DNA of 12,248 nucleotides, taken from positions 1-12,248 of the forward strand of contig CAZUSC010000044.1 in the NCBI GenBank assembly GCA_964622915.1. Direction: 5' to 3'. This document shows, piece after piece, positions 1-6,090 of this stretch. Within the stretch, counting starts at the first letter, position 1, and every line of letters begins with the position of its first letter. Position numbers and translations under genes: made by a program. Under the pieces are notes generated by a model, which ran no database searches, had not been told where the DNA came from, and saw only the letters and a list, made by a program, of their open reading frames with translations. The stretch comes from CAZUSC01 sp964622915. GTDB lineage: Bacteria; Patescibacteriota; Andersenbacteria; UBA10190.

Positions 1-328
1 TATCCTGCTGCCCCAGCGACTTGGCTAGCTGATTATAGCCTTCCGCCGACTCGAAAACACCCGTTTGATAAGTAAAGTATTGCAAAAAATCAGCCAGTGT
101 TTTGGCGTTGGCAGCACCCGCCGCTCGGCAGGCTTCCCCCACAAATTCTCTATAGGCTTTCTGGGACAAGTCTCGTCGCGAAAAACCAACCACCTGAAAT
201 AAGGCTGGTAACAGTTCTTGAGCATATAAGTTATACAGTGCGGGCAGCAGTTTGCGGCGTGCCAAATCCCCGGTCGCTCCTAAAATAATAAAAATGGTCG
301 GTAATTGAAACTGTGGTTGGTCGGCCAT
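1..328 (-). CDS. zwf: glucose-6-phosphate dehydrogenase, N-terminal part (cut by window edge)
   Basis: First enzyme of the oxidative pentose phosphate pathway: it oxidises glucose-6-phosphate to 6-phosphogluconolactone and makes NADPH in the cytosol. The 109 visible codons start at an ATG (326-328) and give a Rossmann first strand, then the family-typical motif GATGDLARRKLLPALYNL at residues 17-34, with the GxxGDLA nucleotide-binding turn, and VVGFSRRDLS near residue 48, matching G6PD N-termini. The sugar-phosphate site and C-terminal domain lie beyond the window edge, so completeness cannot be judged. The gene starts 23 nt after the SIMPL gene's stop, with no convincing Shine-Dalgarno, so it is probably cotranscribed. 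NADPH would also support the thioredoxin reductase that normally regenerates ribonucleotide reductase, but that link is inference. The family call is nearly certain. Confidence 0.95.
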   Translation of the reverse strand, partial: MADQPQFQLPTIFIILGATGDLARRKLLPALYNLYAQELLPALFQVVGFSRRDLSQKAYREFVGEACRAAGAANAKTLADFLQYFTYQTGVFESAEGYNQLAKSLGQQD

Positions 329-351
329 TAGACGCAACAATTACCAAAAAA

Positions 352-1110
352 TTACTGCAGCTCGTAAGTAATGGTGACAGTAGCCGTTGTTTCTTTACTG
401 CCGGCGGGCACCGGCGGGATACTGCCCTGATCGCCGCCAATGGCCCGTTCAGCATACAGAGGGATAGGACCACCGGGCACGGATGAGCTGGAGAAGTTCT
501 TCACGCGACCCAATCTTGCTCCTAACGCCTGGGCTAGTTTTTCTGCCTTCGTTTTGGCATCGACAATGGCCGCCTCTTCTGCTTGTGCCACCAGCTCTTC
601 TTCGTCTTCGCTGACAAACGTGAGACCGCCCGCTTGGTTAACTCCTTCCTGGGTAACAGCGCTTAGGACCTGGCCGATATTATCAAGATTGCGAATTTTT
701 ACTTCCAGCGTTTCGGAGGCTTCGAACCCGCGCGGAATACTACGCCCATCTTGGTAATCATAGATAGGGTTAATATTGAAATTACTAGTTTTAATATCTT
801 CCTCGGCTATCTCAAGGGATTTTAATGCCTGCATGACAGAATTTAGCTTGCTGCTAATTTCTTGCAAGGCTGCTTCGGCGCTGGACTTATTTGTTGATCT
901 AACTCCCAGTTGAACCATAGCAATATCCGGCCGTACTTCGACCTTGCCTGTACCCTGAACCTGAATTTCTCTATTGGCTTCAATCTCCTGCTGAATACGC
1001 TGCGGCTGCGAGCCAACATATTGGCCGGCGACATAGAGCAGCCCGCCTAAGATGACGGCTGCTAAAACCGAATTAGACGGACGGCTGGGCGAAACTTGAT
1101 TATCGTTCAT
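352..1110 (-). CDS. membrane-anchored SIMPL domain (DUF541/YggE-like) protein
   Basis: A 252-residue SIMPL (DUF541) protein. A hydrophobic segment at about residues 14-33 would anchor it with the rest outside the membrane; there is no lipobox cysteine. The SIMPL domain spans about residues 48-250. It starts with VQGTGKVEVRPD, the usual G.G.v...PD opening, carries the conserved helix AKTKAEKLAQALGARLG near residue 185, and ends with a beta strand TATVTITYELQ. The molecular role of the family is unclear; YggE has been linked to oxidative stress tolerance in E. coli and other members form oligomeric rings. It lies 106 nt downstream of the adenosyltransferase and 23 nt upstream of zwf. A TATATT box (near 1115-1120) lies just before the start, so it may have its own promoter. 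The domain call is secure; the function is not. Confidence 0.9.
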   Translation of the reverse strand: MNDNQVSPSRPSNSVLAAVILGGLLYVAGQYVGSQPQRIQQEIEANREIQVQGTGKVEVRPDIAMVQLGVRSTNKSSAEAALQEISSKLNSVMQALKSLEIAEEDIKTSNFNINPIYDYQDGRSIPRGFEASETLEVKIRNLDNIGQVLSAVTQEGVNQAGGLTFVSEDEEELVAQAEEAAIVDAKTKAEKLAQALGARLGRVKNFSSSSVPGGPIPLYAERAIGGDQGSIPPVPAGSKETTATVTITYELQ

Positions 1111-1216
1111 ACATTAAATATATCACAAACAGGAAACGAGAAACGGAAATCAGTAACGCGTAACTAGTAATTGGAAAGGAATGAATAGCTGTCGTCTACC
1201 ACCTACAACCTACAAC
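1111..1216. repeat. intergenic stretch of short degenerate tandem motifs
   Basis: The 106-nt gap between the adenosyltransferase stop and the SIMPL start consists largely of slipped short repeats. ACCTACA occurs twice in tandem, followed by a partial third copy, at 1201-1219 and running into the TAG stop at 1217-1219. GAAACGA/GAAACGG is found around 1132-1146, and GTAAC/GTAAC/GTAAT around 1153-1170. There is no hairpin-plus-T terminator and no open frame of note. Read on the minus strand the repeats give a series of TAG triplets just after the real stop. It may be replication-slippage sequence or a dispersed small repeat; too short and irregular for CRISPR. Confidence 0.5.
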
Positions 1217-1750
1217 CTAGTAATGAGGCGGCTGCTCTTTTTTGCCGGCGCGCAGGTTCATGAGGCGCGCCAAGGCATACAAAGCACTGGACAGGCGATT
1301 AATATAAGCGAGAGTATTGGGCTTGATGCTTGTTTCTTCTACGGCGATAGCCGCCCGTACTCTTCTTTCCATTTTGCGGGCCATGGTGCGAGCAACATCT
1401 AACATAGCAGAATGTTCACTGGCGCCGGGGATGAAAAAACTTTTAATAGGCGGCAGTTGCTGCTCGATTTCGTTCGTAATTTTTTCTAATTTTTTGACCT
1501 TGGCGGCGGCCAGCGCTTTAGGGTAGCCCGCTACCTCCGCTTGAATAATGAAGAGGTCTTCCTGCAAGGAGTGCAGGGTAGCGCTGACATCTTTATCGGT
1601 AATTTTTGCTTTACACAACCCTAACCAGGAGTTCAGCTCATCAAGCGAACCCAGGGCATCAATTACTCTGGAATGTTTGTCGACTCTTTGTCCCGACTCG
1701 GTCTTATAGAGAATAGTTGTTCCGTTGTCACCTTGGCGGGTGTACAGCAT
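1217..1750 (-). CDS. pduO: PduO-type cob(I)alamin adenosyltransferase
   Basis: Transfers the adenosyl group of ATP to cob(I)alamin to make adenosylcobalamin, the cofactor of the reductase encoded just upstream. The 177-residue length and motifs match the PduO family: TRQGDNGTT (residues 4-12, ATP binding), GSLDELNSW (34-42) with D37, FFIPGASE (105-112), VARTMARKMERR (119-130) with R121, R125 and E128, and YINRLSS (149-155). By alignment from memory with Lactobacillus reuteri PduO, D37, R121 and R125 match the subunit-interface/active-site residues D35, R128 and R132. F105 matches F112, which helps form four-coordinate Co(II). One small deviation is NRLSS where NRLSD is more common. The ATG lies one nucleotide after the nrdJ stop, implying translational coupling. 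It is not CobA/BtuR or EutT type. Very secure call. Confidence 0.95.
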   Translation of the reverse strand: MLYTRQGDNGTTILYKTESGQRVDKHSRVIDALGSLDELNSWLGLCKAKITDKDVSATLHSLQEDLFIIQAEVAGYPKALAAAKVKKLEKITNEIEQQLPPIKSFFIPGASEHSAMLDVARTMARKMERRVRAAIAVEETSIKPNTLAYINRLSSALYALARLMNLRAGKKEQPPHY

Positions 1751-1751
1751 G

Positions 1752-4055
1752 TTAAATCTCGCACAGGCCGCTCGCGCAAGCCAACTCTTTGGCTAGTTCC
1801 GTCTTGTCCTGCCGCTCGTACGTCACAATCTGAGAGAAGTCGATATGGGCCAACTCCTTGGCCAGCTCTTCATAGCGTTCGGCATTAATTTCTTCGTAAG
1901 GCGCCAGCTTATAGACGTGATTGCTGCGCGGCAAGAAAGACAAGCCGCCGACCATGTCCCAGTTGTTATACAACCAATTAGCCACGCCAATCCATTCGTC
2001 TTCGCCACAGGAAACCGTGACCGACGGATTATGCTCGGTATAGTTTTCCTTGACTAGTTTCCAATGCTTTAACTGATCAAGGGCGCTCAAATCGTCTCTG
2101 ACAATAGCGTTGTCAGGAGCCTTAATCGGAAATTCTAGTACGTAGGTGGTAGCGTTTTCCACCGCTTGGCCCACTTCCGGATGATAAGGAACTCCTTGGT
2201 CACGCAACATCTTAAATAAAACATCGCTGGCGGAAATTCGGACACGCCGCACATAATACTTCGAGTGGCGAGCGTGCATTCCCGAGGCCGAATCTACCAC
2301 TTGCGATACCGTCCCCGAGGGCTTGACGCAAGTGAGACAAGTCGAATCAGCCGTGCCAAACCGCTTAGCGTATTCTTTATTAGCTTGGCGAGACGCTTCG
2401 CGCATCTTCTTTAAAACTTTGGCATCGCGCACTGCTCGGCAATCCCACTGGCCGGTAATAGAGACCCCGAGCAAACGCTCCCTGGCGCAATTTTCCTTCC
2501 ATTCTTTAGACAAATAAGGAAAGTTGGTCAAAGTAGCCTGATAAGTTCCTAATAAAGTGGCCAGGCGCACTTTACGTAGCAGGCTCTCTGGGGTGTCTTC
2601 AGCCCGAGCCACTACCTCGGTTAAGTTACAAAACTGCTTGGATTTCAGAATGATTTCCGCGCACGGATTGGTGCCCCACTGCGGCTGCTCGCCTTTTTTC
2701 AGGCGCTTAAAACGCCGTGGTGGTAATTGGTATTTCAAGCCGCCGCGATTAAAGATGCCTCGCTCGCCCGAACCGCTTTTCATCAGAGCAATCCACTCAT
2801 CCATAAAGGTAGTGGCCGGTGGCTTTTCGTGATAGACGGCCGAGTTGTTAGCCAGGCTGCGCTGCGGTTCGGTGGCATAGAACTGTCCTTTCTTAGCATC
2901 ACGCATTTCTACGTCATCTAGGTCAGATAAGGAAATTAAGGCACTGCGGCGTACTCCCCCGGAAACTACACAGTCGCCAATCTTACAAAGAATGTCGTGG
3001 GCATCAATATTAGACAAACGCTTGCCCTGCTTGTTCAGAATTTTCTCGCGGGTAAATTCTAGTAATTGTCGCAAGGGTTCTGGTCCGGAGCTTTTACCCC
3101 CCATAGTCTTAAGACGCGCGCCGGCGGGGCGCAGTTGAGAGAAATCAAAATCAATATCCTTGCCAGCAAACCAAGTCTCCATGCCAAGCGTCAGCGCGTC
3201 AGCCCAGCCTTCTTTACTGTCCGGTACGACAAAGGTGGGCATCTTTTTGCCAGTCTGGACTTCGATTTGCGGTAGGGCCTGGATATTTTGGCTTTCGACC
3301 GAAAAGCCGGCGCCGGTACCGCACATCGACACATACATTACCTCGGCAAAATCCCGGAAAGTGCGGGGAGCAATATATGAACAATTATAAGCACAAACAT
3401 TAGTGCTGCGGGCGGCGGCGCCGGCGAACTGCATTAGGCGCATGGACGGCATTACTTCTTGCTTCAGTATTGCTTCTCTAAGTTCACGATACTCTGCGCC
3501 CGTTAGCTTATCGCCTAGGTTCTCTGCCATAAAGTTGATATAGCGGTCGACCGTTTCAATCCAAGTCTCACGCCGACCCTCTTCATCAATCCAACGGGCA
3601 TAAGTACGATAGTAGACAAATTCCGCTAGCGAGTTCCTAAAATACTTTTTGCTCTCGGTCACCAATTTTTGCACATGCTCCGGTACTACGCCGCGTTCTT
3701 CACGTAATTTAGAGCGCTGTTCTCGATACAAAATGTAGGACTTCGCCGTCTTAACAAAATCTTGAAGCATTAATTCTTCTTCCACCAAGTCCTGCACCAT
3801 TTCAACATCCGGCACAAATCCGTTGTCACGGCTGGCTTTTTGAATTTTCAGCAAATCCTTAACTACTTTCGCCGCAATGTACTTGGCTTCATCTTCGCCG
3901 CCTTCCCCCGTAGTATTAAGAGCTTTCAAGATTGCATTAGAAATTTTATCAATGACAAAAGGGGCAACCTTGCCGTCGCGCTTGCGGATACTGGGGATAT
4001 TGTGGACCTCGACTCTGTGCAGAGAAGATAACATCCGGATGTTTTTTGTGTTCAT
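1752..4055 (-). CDS. nrdJ: adenosylcobalamin-dependent ribonucleoside-triphosphate reductase (class II) with N-terminal ATP cone
   Basis: Monomeric class II ribonucleotide reductase, reducing ribonucleotides (probably triphosphates) to deoxynucleotides with an AdoCbl-generated thiyl radical; no oxygen is needed. Residues about 23-118 form an ATP cone, the usual activity-control domain. The catalytic barrel shows TNVCAYNCSYIAP (218-230) with the redox cysteine probably C225, GTGAGFSVE (246-254), SGGVRRSALISLSD (365-378) and FNRGG (435-439). The core motif NPCAEIIL (463-470) gives N463, the thiyl C465 and E467, and the second redox cysteine is C476. The 11-residue C465-C476 spacing equals C408-C419 of the Lactobacillus leichmannii enzyme. 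The tail has C760 and C765, with the same spacing as its shuttle pair C731/C736. All catalytic residues are present. The ATG at 4053-4055 gives a short leader before the cone; no clear Shine-Dalgarno. The adenosyltransferase follows directly and the B12 uptake pair precedes it by 113 nt. Confidence 0.97.
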   Translation of the reverse strand: MNTKNIRMLSSLHRVEVHNIPSIRKRDGKVAPFVIDKISNAILKALNTTGEGGEDEAKYIAAKVVKDLLKIQKASRDNGFVPDVEMVQDLVEEELMLQDFVKTAKSYILYREQRSKLREERGVVPEHVQKLVTESKKYFRNSLAEFVYYRTYARWIDEEGRRETWIETVDRYINFMAENLGDKLTGAEYRELREAILKQEVMPSMRLMQFAGAAARSTNVCAYNCSYIAPRTFRDFAEVMYVSMCGTGAGFSVESQNIQALPQIEVQTGKKMPTFVVPDSKEGWADALTLGMETWFAGKDIDFDFSQLRPAGARLKTMGGKSSGPEPLRQLLEFTREKILNKQGKRLSNIDAHDILCKIGDCVVSGGVRRSALISLSDLDDVEMRDAKKGQFYATEPQRSLANNSAVYHEKPPATTFMDEWIALMKSGSGERGIFNRGGLKYQLPPRRFKRLKKGEQPQWGTNPCAEIILKSKQFCNLTEVVARAEDTPESLLRKVRLATLLGTYQATLTNFPYLSKEWKENCARERLLGVSITGQWDCRAVRDAKVLKKMREASRQANKEYAKRFGTADSTCLTCVKPSGTVSQVVDSASGMHARHSKYYVRRVRISASDVLFKMLRDQGVPYHPEVGQAVENATTYVLEFPIKAPDNAIVRDDLSALDQLKHWKLVKENYTEHNPSVTVSCGEDEWIGVANWLYNNWDMVGGLSFLPRSNHVYKLAPYEEINAERYEELAKELAHIDFSQIVTYERQDKTELAKELACASGLCEI

Positions 4056-4168
4056 GTTTTGTTTATTAATAATAAATTCATTAAAAATTCACGCCTTTCT
4101 TATTATACACCGACGACCAATGAACTCTAGCCTGCCTTTCTAGTGACTCTGTTGATAACTTTTGATTT
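4056..4168 (-). promoter_or_regulatory. nrdJ leader: -10-like box, possible 9-codon leader ORF, DnaA-box-like site
   Basis: Reading toward nrdJ, this 113-nt gap holds TTATCAACA (4150-4158), one mismatch from the DnaA-box consensus, then a perfect TATAAT (4102-4107) without a recognisable -35. AGAAAGG follows at 4094-4100. An ATG at 4079-4081 opens a nine-codon frame (MNLLLINKT) whose TGA overlaps the nrdJ start as ATGA. No hairpin followed by a T tract is visible, so transcription from the riboswitch-controlled pair may read through into nrdJ. I saw no good NrdR-box pair. Each element is weak alone. Confidence 0.35.
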
Positions 4169-4747
4169 TTACGGTTTTTTTGCGCCAGTTTGATTAAAGC
4201 GAACAAAACTAGAACACAAAGTGAGTAACTTCCTTAAGGCGTGTACGACCCAACCGGCCTGGTGAGCCACCCAAAATAAACCGGCCGTAAAAATGACGTC
4301 GCCAGCTAGGGTGTTGCGGTAAAAAGGGATGCCATAGTAGTAGGAAAGCAGCAGACCAGCCGCCGTTCGTTCGTACATACCACTGAACCACCATACCGCT
4401 GCATTAGTCAGCAAGAAAAATAAACTGGAAGCAGCAACGGAGGCTACCAGAATTCGTCCCGGCGACCGGCTGCTCTTCAGCCACCGCCCTAAGAGCGTAC
4501 CCAGCGCAAATGATCCATAAACGAGCAGAGTAATTGGCAGATAGTCCCAACCAATGAATATGTCGGAGACTACCATCGCTAGTAGCGGCACTGCTAAGGC
4601 GTAAGGCAGAGAAAGAGTGGCGCCGGCATACAGGGCTAAGGCAGTAATGGGTGCTACATTGGGAATAAATTCACCAACTCGCCAAGCGGCGGCGGCACCG
4701 ATCAAGCAAATAAGGCCGATTAGCCGGCCCTGGCTATTCTTCACCAT
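4169..4747 (-). CDS. DUF6580-family polytopic membrane protein, candidate B12 transporter component
   Basis: A 192-residue integral membrane protein with about six hydrophobic segments (near residues 8-23, 31-46, 48-65, 70-90, 99-120 and 150-170), a size and layout like substrate-binding S components of ECF transporters. Family-like motifs are PNVAPITALALYAGA (29-43), SDIFIGW (61-67), TNAAVWW (114-120) and FYRNTLAGDVIFT (142-154), matching my recollection of DUF6580 ('putative transport protein'). Its ATG overlaps the end of the DUF4430 gene by 14 nt, so both lie under the cobalamin riboswitch. From this context I infer a role in cobalamin or cobinamide uptake; the substrate is not shown by the sequence. 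No ATPase or EcfT gene is in the window, so any energising module must be elsewhere. The family call is moderately sure; the function is inferred. Confidence 0.75.
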   Translation of the reverse strand: MVKNSQGRLIGLICLIGAAAAWRVGEFIPNVAPITALALYAGATLSLPYALAVPLLAMVVSDIFIGWDYLPITLLVYGSFALGTLLGRWLKSSRSPGRILVASVAASSLFFLLTNAAVWWFSGMYERTAAGLLLSYYYGIPFYRNTLAGDVIFTAGLFWVAHQAGWVVHALRKLLTLCSSFVRFNQTGAKKP

Positions 4748-5219
4748 GCATTTCTTCTAGCTTCCACGTTAGGATATCACCGGCGGTCACGGTGGCGGCC
4801 GATACCCCCACTGGCGATAGCTGGTCATTGACATACAGCTGCCAATATTTATCACCACTGCCCGGCACTCCACCCAAAGATTCAATAAAGATACCCAATG
4901 AACCACCAAAATCCTTAGCCCCAATCACCAGTCCCTGGTCCTGTGCCAGCTGCATTACGGCCCAGGCGGTAGCTTGCGTTGTTAGTGGTACAGCATACTC
5001 CTGGGGACCATCGGGTAGTTCTACAACCACCCGCACGCCTGCTTTGTGGGCCTGGACTGCTGGACTTACCGGCTCTTCTCTTGGTAACGACCGGGCATTC
5101 GCCCGCCACAAGAGCGCACCCGCTGTTAGGCCGAATAAGAGTAAAACAATAAGAATGATTAAGCCGCGGCGATTGGTTTTGCCTGGCGCAGATGAGGCGC
5201 TGGGAATAATGCTGTTCAT
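4734..5219 (-). CDS. membrane-anchored DUF4430 (transcobalamin-like) protein, candidate extracellular B12 binder
   Basis: A 161-residue protein: short Lys/Arg-bearing N-terminus (NRR at 16-18), one transmembrane anchor (about 19-38), a linker to about residue 60, then a DUF4430 domain (about 62-155). Domain landmarks are VRVVVELPDG (62-71), the FGGSLGIFIESLGGV stretch (104-118), KYWQLYVND (124-132) with W126 and N131, and the closing TAGDILTWKLE (145-155) with G147-D148. DUF4430 is related to the beta domain of animal transcobalamin and intrinsic factor, which covers bound cobalamin. There is no lipobox Cys, so anchoring is by the helix, with the domain expected outside. It is the first gene after the cobalamin riboswitch and overlaps the DUF6580 gene. 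The natural inference is cobalamin capture handed to that membrane protein. No Shine-Dalgarno lies near the ATG. Confidence 0.85.
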   Translation of the reverse strand: MNSIIPSASSAPGKTNRRGLIILIVLLLFGLTAGALLWRANARSLPREEPVSPAVQAHKAGVRVVVELPDGPQEYAVPLTTQATAWAVMQLAQDQGLVIGAKDFGGSLGIFIESLGGVPGSGDKYWQLYVNDQLSPVGVSAATVTAGDILTWKLEEMHGEE

Positions 5220-5235
5220 AAGATTGTTAGTTAAT

Positions 5236-5258
5236 AAAAAATCCTGCTGCGGGCAGGA
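5236..5258 (-). terminator. intrinsic terminator in the riboswitch expression platform
   Basis: Read on the minus strand, TCCTGC (5253-5258), a 5-nt loop CCGCA and GCAGGA (5242-5247) form a 6-bp GC-rich stem followed at once by six T (5236-5241). It lies between the riboswitch aptamer and the DUF4430 start, as expected for premature termination when cobalamin is bound. The stem is short, so strength is uncertain. A second small stem, CGCC-TTTTC-GGCG, lies just upstream at about 5272-5284. Confidence 0.65.
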
Positions 5259-5312
5259 AGTATTTAGTATTGCGCCGAAAAGGCGAGGGTTTCTGCTCGG
5301 AAGTTAAGCTAA

Positions 5313-5424
5313 GTATCAAGCCAGGGTCGGACTTATCTTTACCTAGCAGCCTCCAAGGCGGCAGATAAAGAGATACCGTTGCGGCACAGTGTGGGATTCA
5401 CACCCACTTCACTTACACTGATAC
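5313..5424 (-). promoter_or_regulatory. cobalamin riboswitch aptamer
   Basis: On the minus strand the closing helix P1 pairs GTATCA (5419-5424) with TGATAC (5313-5318). Between them lie the conserved cobalamin-aptamer pieces: GTGGGTGTGAATCCCACAC, then TGCCGCAACGGTAT (the CCGCAAC...GGT core and L5 region), a variable arm GCCGCCTTGGAGGC, and the B12-box equivalent AAGTCCGACCCTGGC near the 3' side. Order and wording match the AdoCbl-type riboswitch (Rfam RF00174 family); the exact subclass needs a covariance-model search. It sits 94 nt upstream of the DUF4430 start with a terminator between, so bound B12 should switch the uptake genes off. Confidence 0.93.
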
Positions 5425-5459
5425 AATGTTTATGGAAAGAAACACTCTTCTTTAAATCA

Positions 5460-5487
5460 AGACTACTAGCATTAAAACTATAGTCAA
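5460..5487 (-). promoter_or_regulatory. possible sigma70-type promoter of the riboswitch transcript
   Basis: On the minus strand TTGACT (5482-5487, five of six to the -35 consensus) is followed after 16 nt by TAGTCT (5460-5465, three of six to the -10). It would start transcription about 30 nt before the aptamer P1 helix. The -35 is good, the -10 poor. It is the best candidate in the 82-nt gap between the C39-like gene and the aptamer. Confidence 0.35.
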
Positions 5488-5506
5488 TTGAATTTGAGAT
5501 AAATCG

Positions 5507-6028
5507 TTAGAGCGGATCATAAAATGTGCCTGTAACTAGGTCTTCGCCTTCTTCGTGAGGCTGCGGACGGAAGTCACTGGGGCCAACTACCATTAACCAG
5601 CGCTTCTTGCGACCGGTAGAGTTTTGCCAACGCTTTAGAAATGTTTTCTTACTCAAACGAAAATCCTGACCATTCCAGGGATCATTCAAAATAATGCCTT
5701 TGGCATCATAACCAGCCACGACGGCATAATGTCCTTCGTCTTCAGTCGGCTCTATAAAATTTACGATTACCGCCAGATGCCGATTAATAAACCATTTAAG
5801 CTCGGCTAATCTGGCATTGGTGTTGGCATAGCAATATAGACCGGCCCGACGAGCCACTGTAATCATATTCTTATTATCGGTTCCTCGATCCGCATCGGTC
5901 TTAGACTCCAAGGCCAAGTCAGTTTGCGTGCGCACTAAATTAAAATAAGACAGCACCATTTGCAGTGAAGCCGGCCCGCAGGTGTGCGGAGTATCTTGCG
6001 GATAGTAAGGAATATCTAGTTTTGGCAT
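5507..6028 (-). CDS. C39-like papain-fold peptidase (stand-alone)
   Basis: A 173-residue protein with the C39-like cysteine peptidase layout. The N-terminal LDIPYYPQDTPHTCGPAS carries the nucleophile C17, preceded by the usual Gln (Q11) for the oxyanion hole. GHYAVVAGYD (99-108) carries catalytic H100, and ILNDPWNG (113-120) supplies N115/D116. All catalytic positions are present. There is no ABC-transporter domain, membrane segment or signal peptide, so it is not a bacteriocin exporter; it may act in the cytosol or leave by another route. The ATG at 6026-6028 is chosen because AAGAAGAGG precedes it and family members start just before this motif; a TTG at 6083-6085 would add 19 residues. It follows two glycosyltransferases on the same strand, 62 nt after the nearer one. 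The substrate is unknown. Confidence 0.85.
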   Translation of the reverse strand: MPKLDIPYYPQDTPHTCGPASLQMVLSYFNLVRTQTDLALESKTDADRGTDNKNMITVARRAGLYCYANTNARLAELKWFINRHLAVIVNFIEPTEDEGHYAVVAGYDAKGIILNDPWNGQDFRLSKKTFLKRWQNSTGRKKRWLMVVGPSDFRPQPHEEGEDLVTGTFYDPL

Positions 6029-6090
6029 GGTCCTCTTCTTAGCATACTCCGGCCAAACAGACAATCTAACGACTAATTTTCGCAATAAAA

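Noticed and set aside
1201..1219. Tandem ACCTACA copies considered as a CRISPR or phage attachment remnant.
   Set aside because: Units are 7 nt with no spacers, and no integrase, tRNA or cas gene is present.
1752..4055. The reductase as a class I or class III enzyme.
   Set aside because: There is no NrdB-like partner or glycyl-radical C-terminal motif, and the N-x-C-x-E core, the 11-residue Cys spacing and the tail Cys pair fit the class II AdoCbl enzyme beside an adenosyltransferase.
4792..5307. A 171-codon plus-strand open frame opposite the DUF4430 gene.
   Set aside because: It is antisense to a well-supported domain gene, crosses into the riboswitch platform and has composition typical of a shadow frame.
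6029..6085. TTG start giving a 19-residue longer C39-like protein.
   Set aside because: The added residues are not family-like, and the internal ATG is preceded by AAGAAGAGG. It remains possible but less likely.
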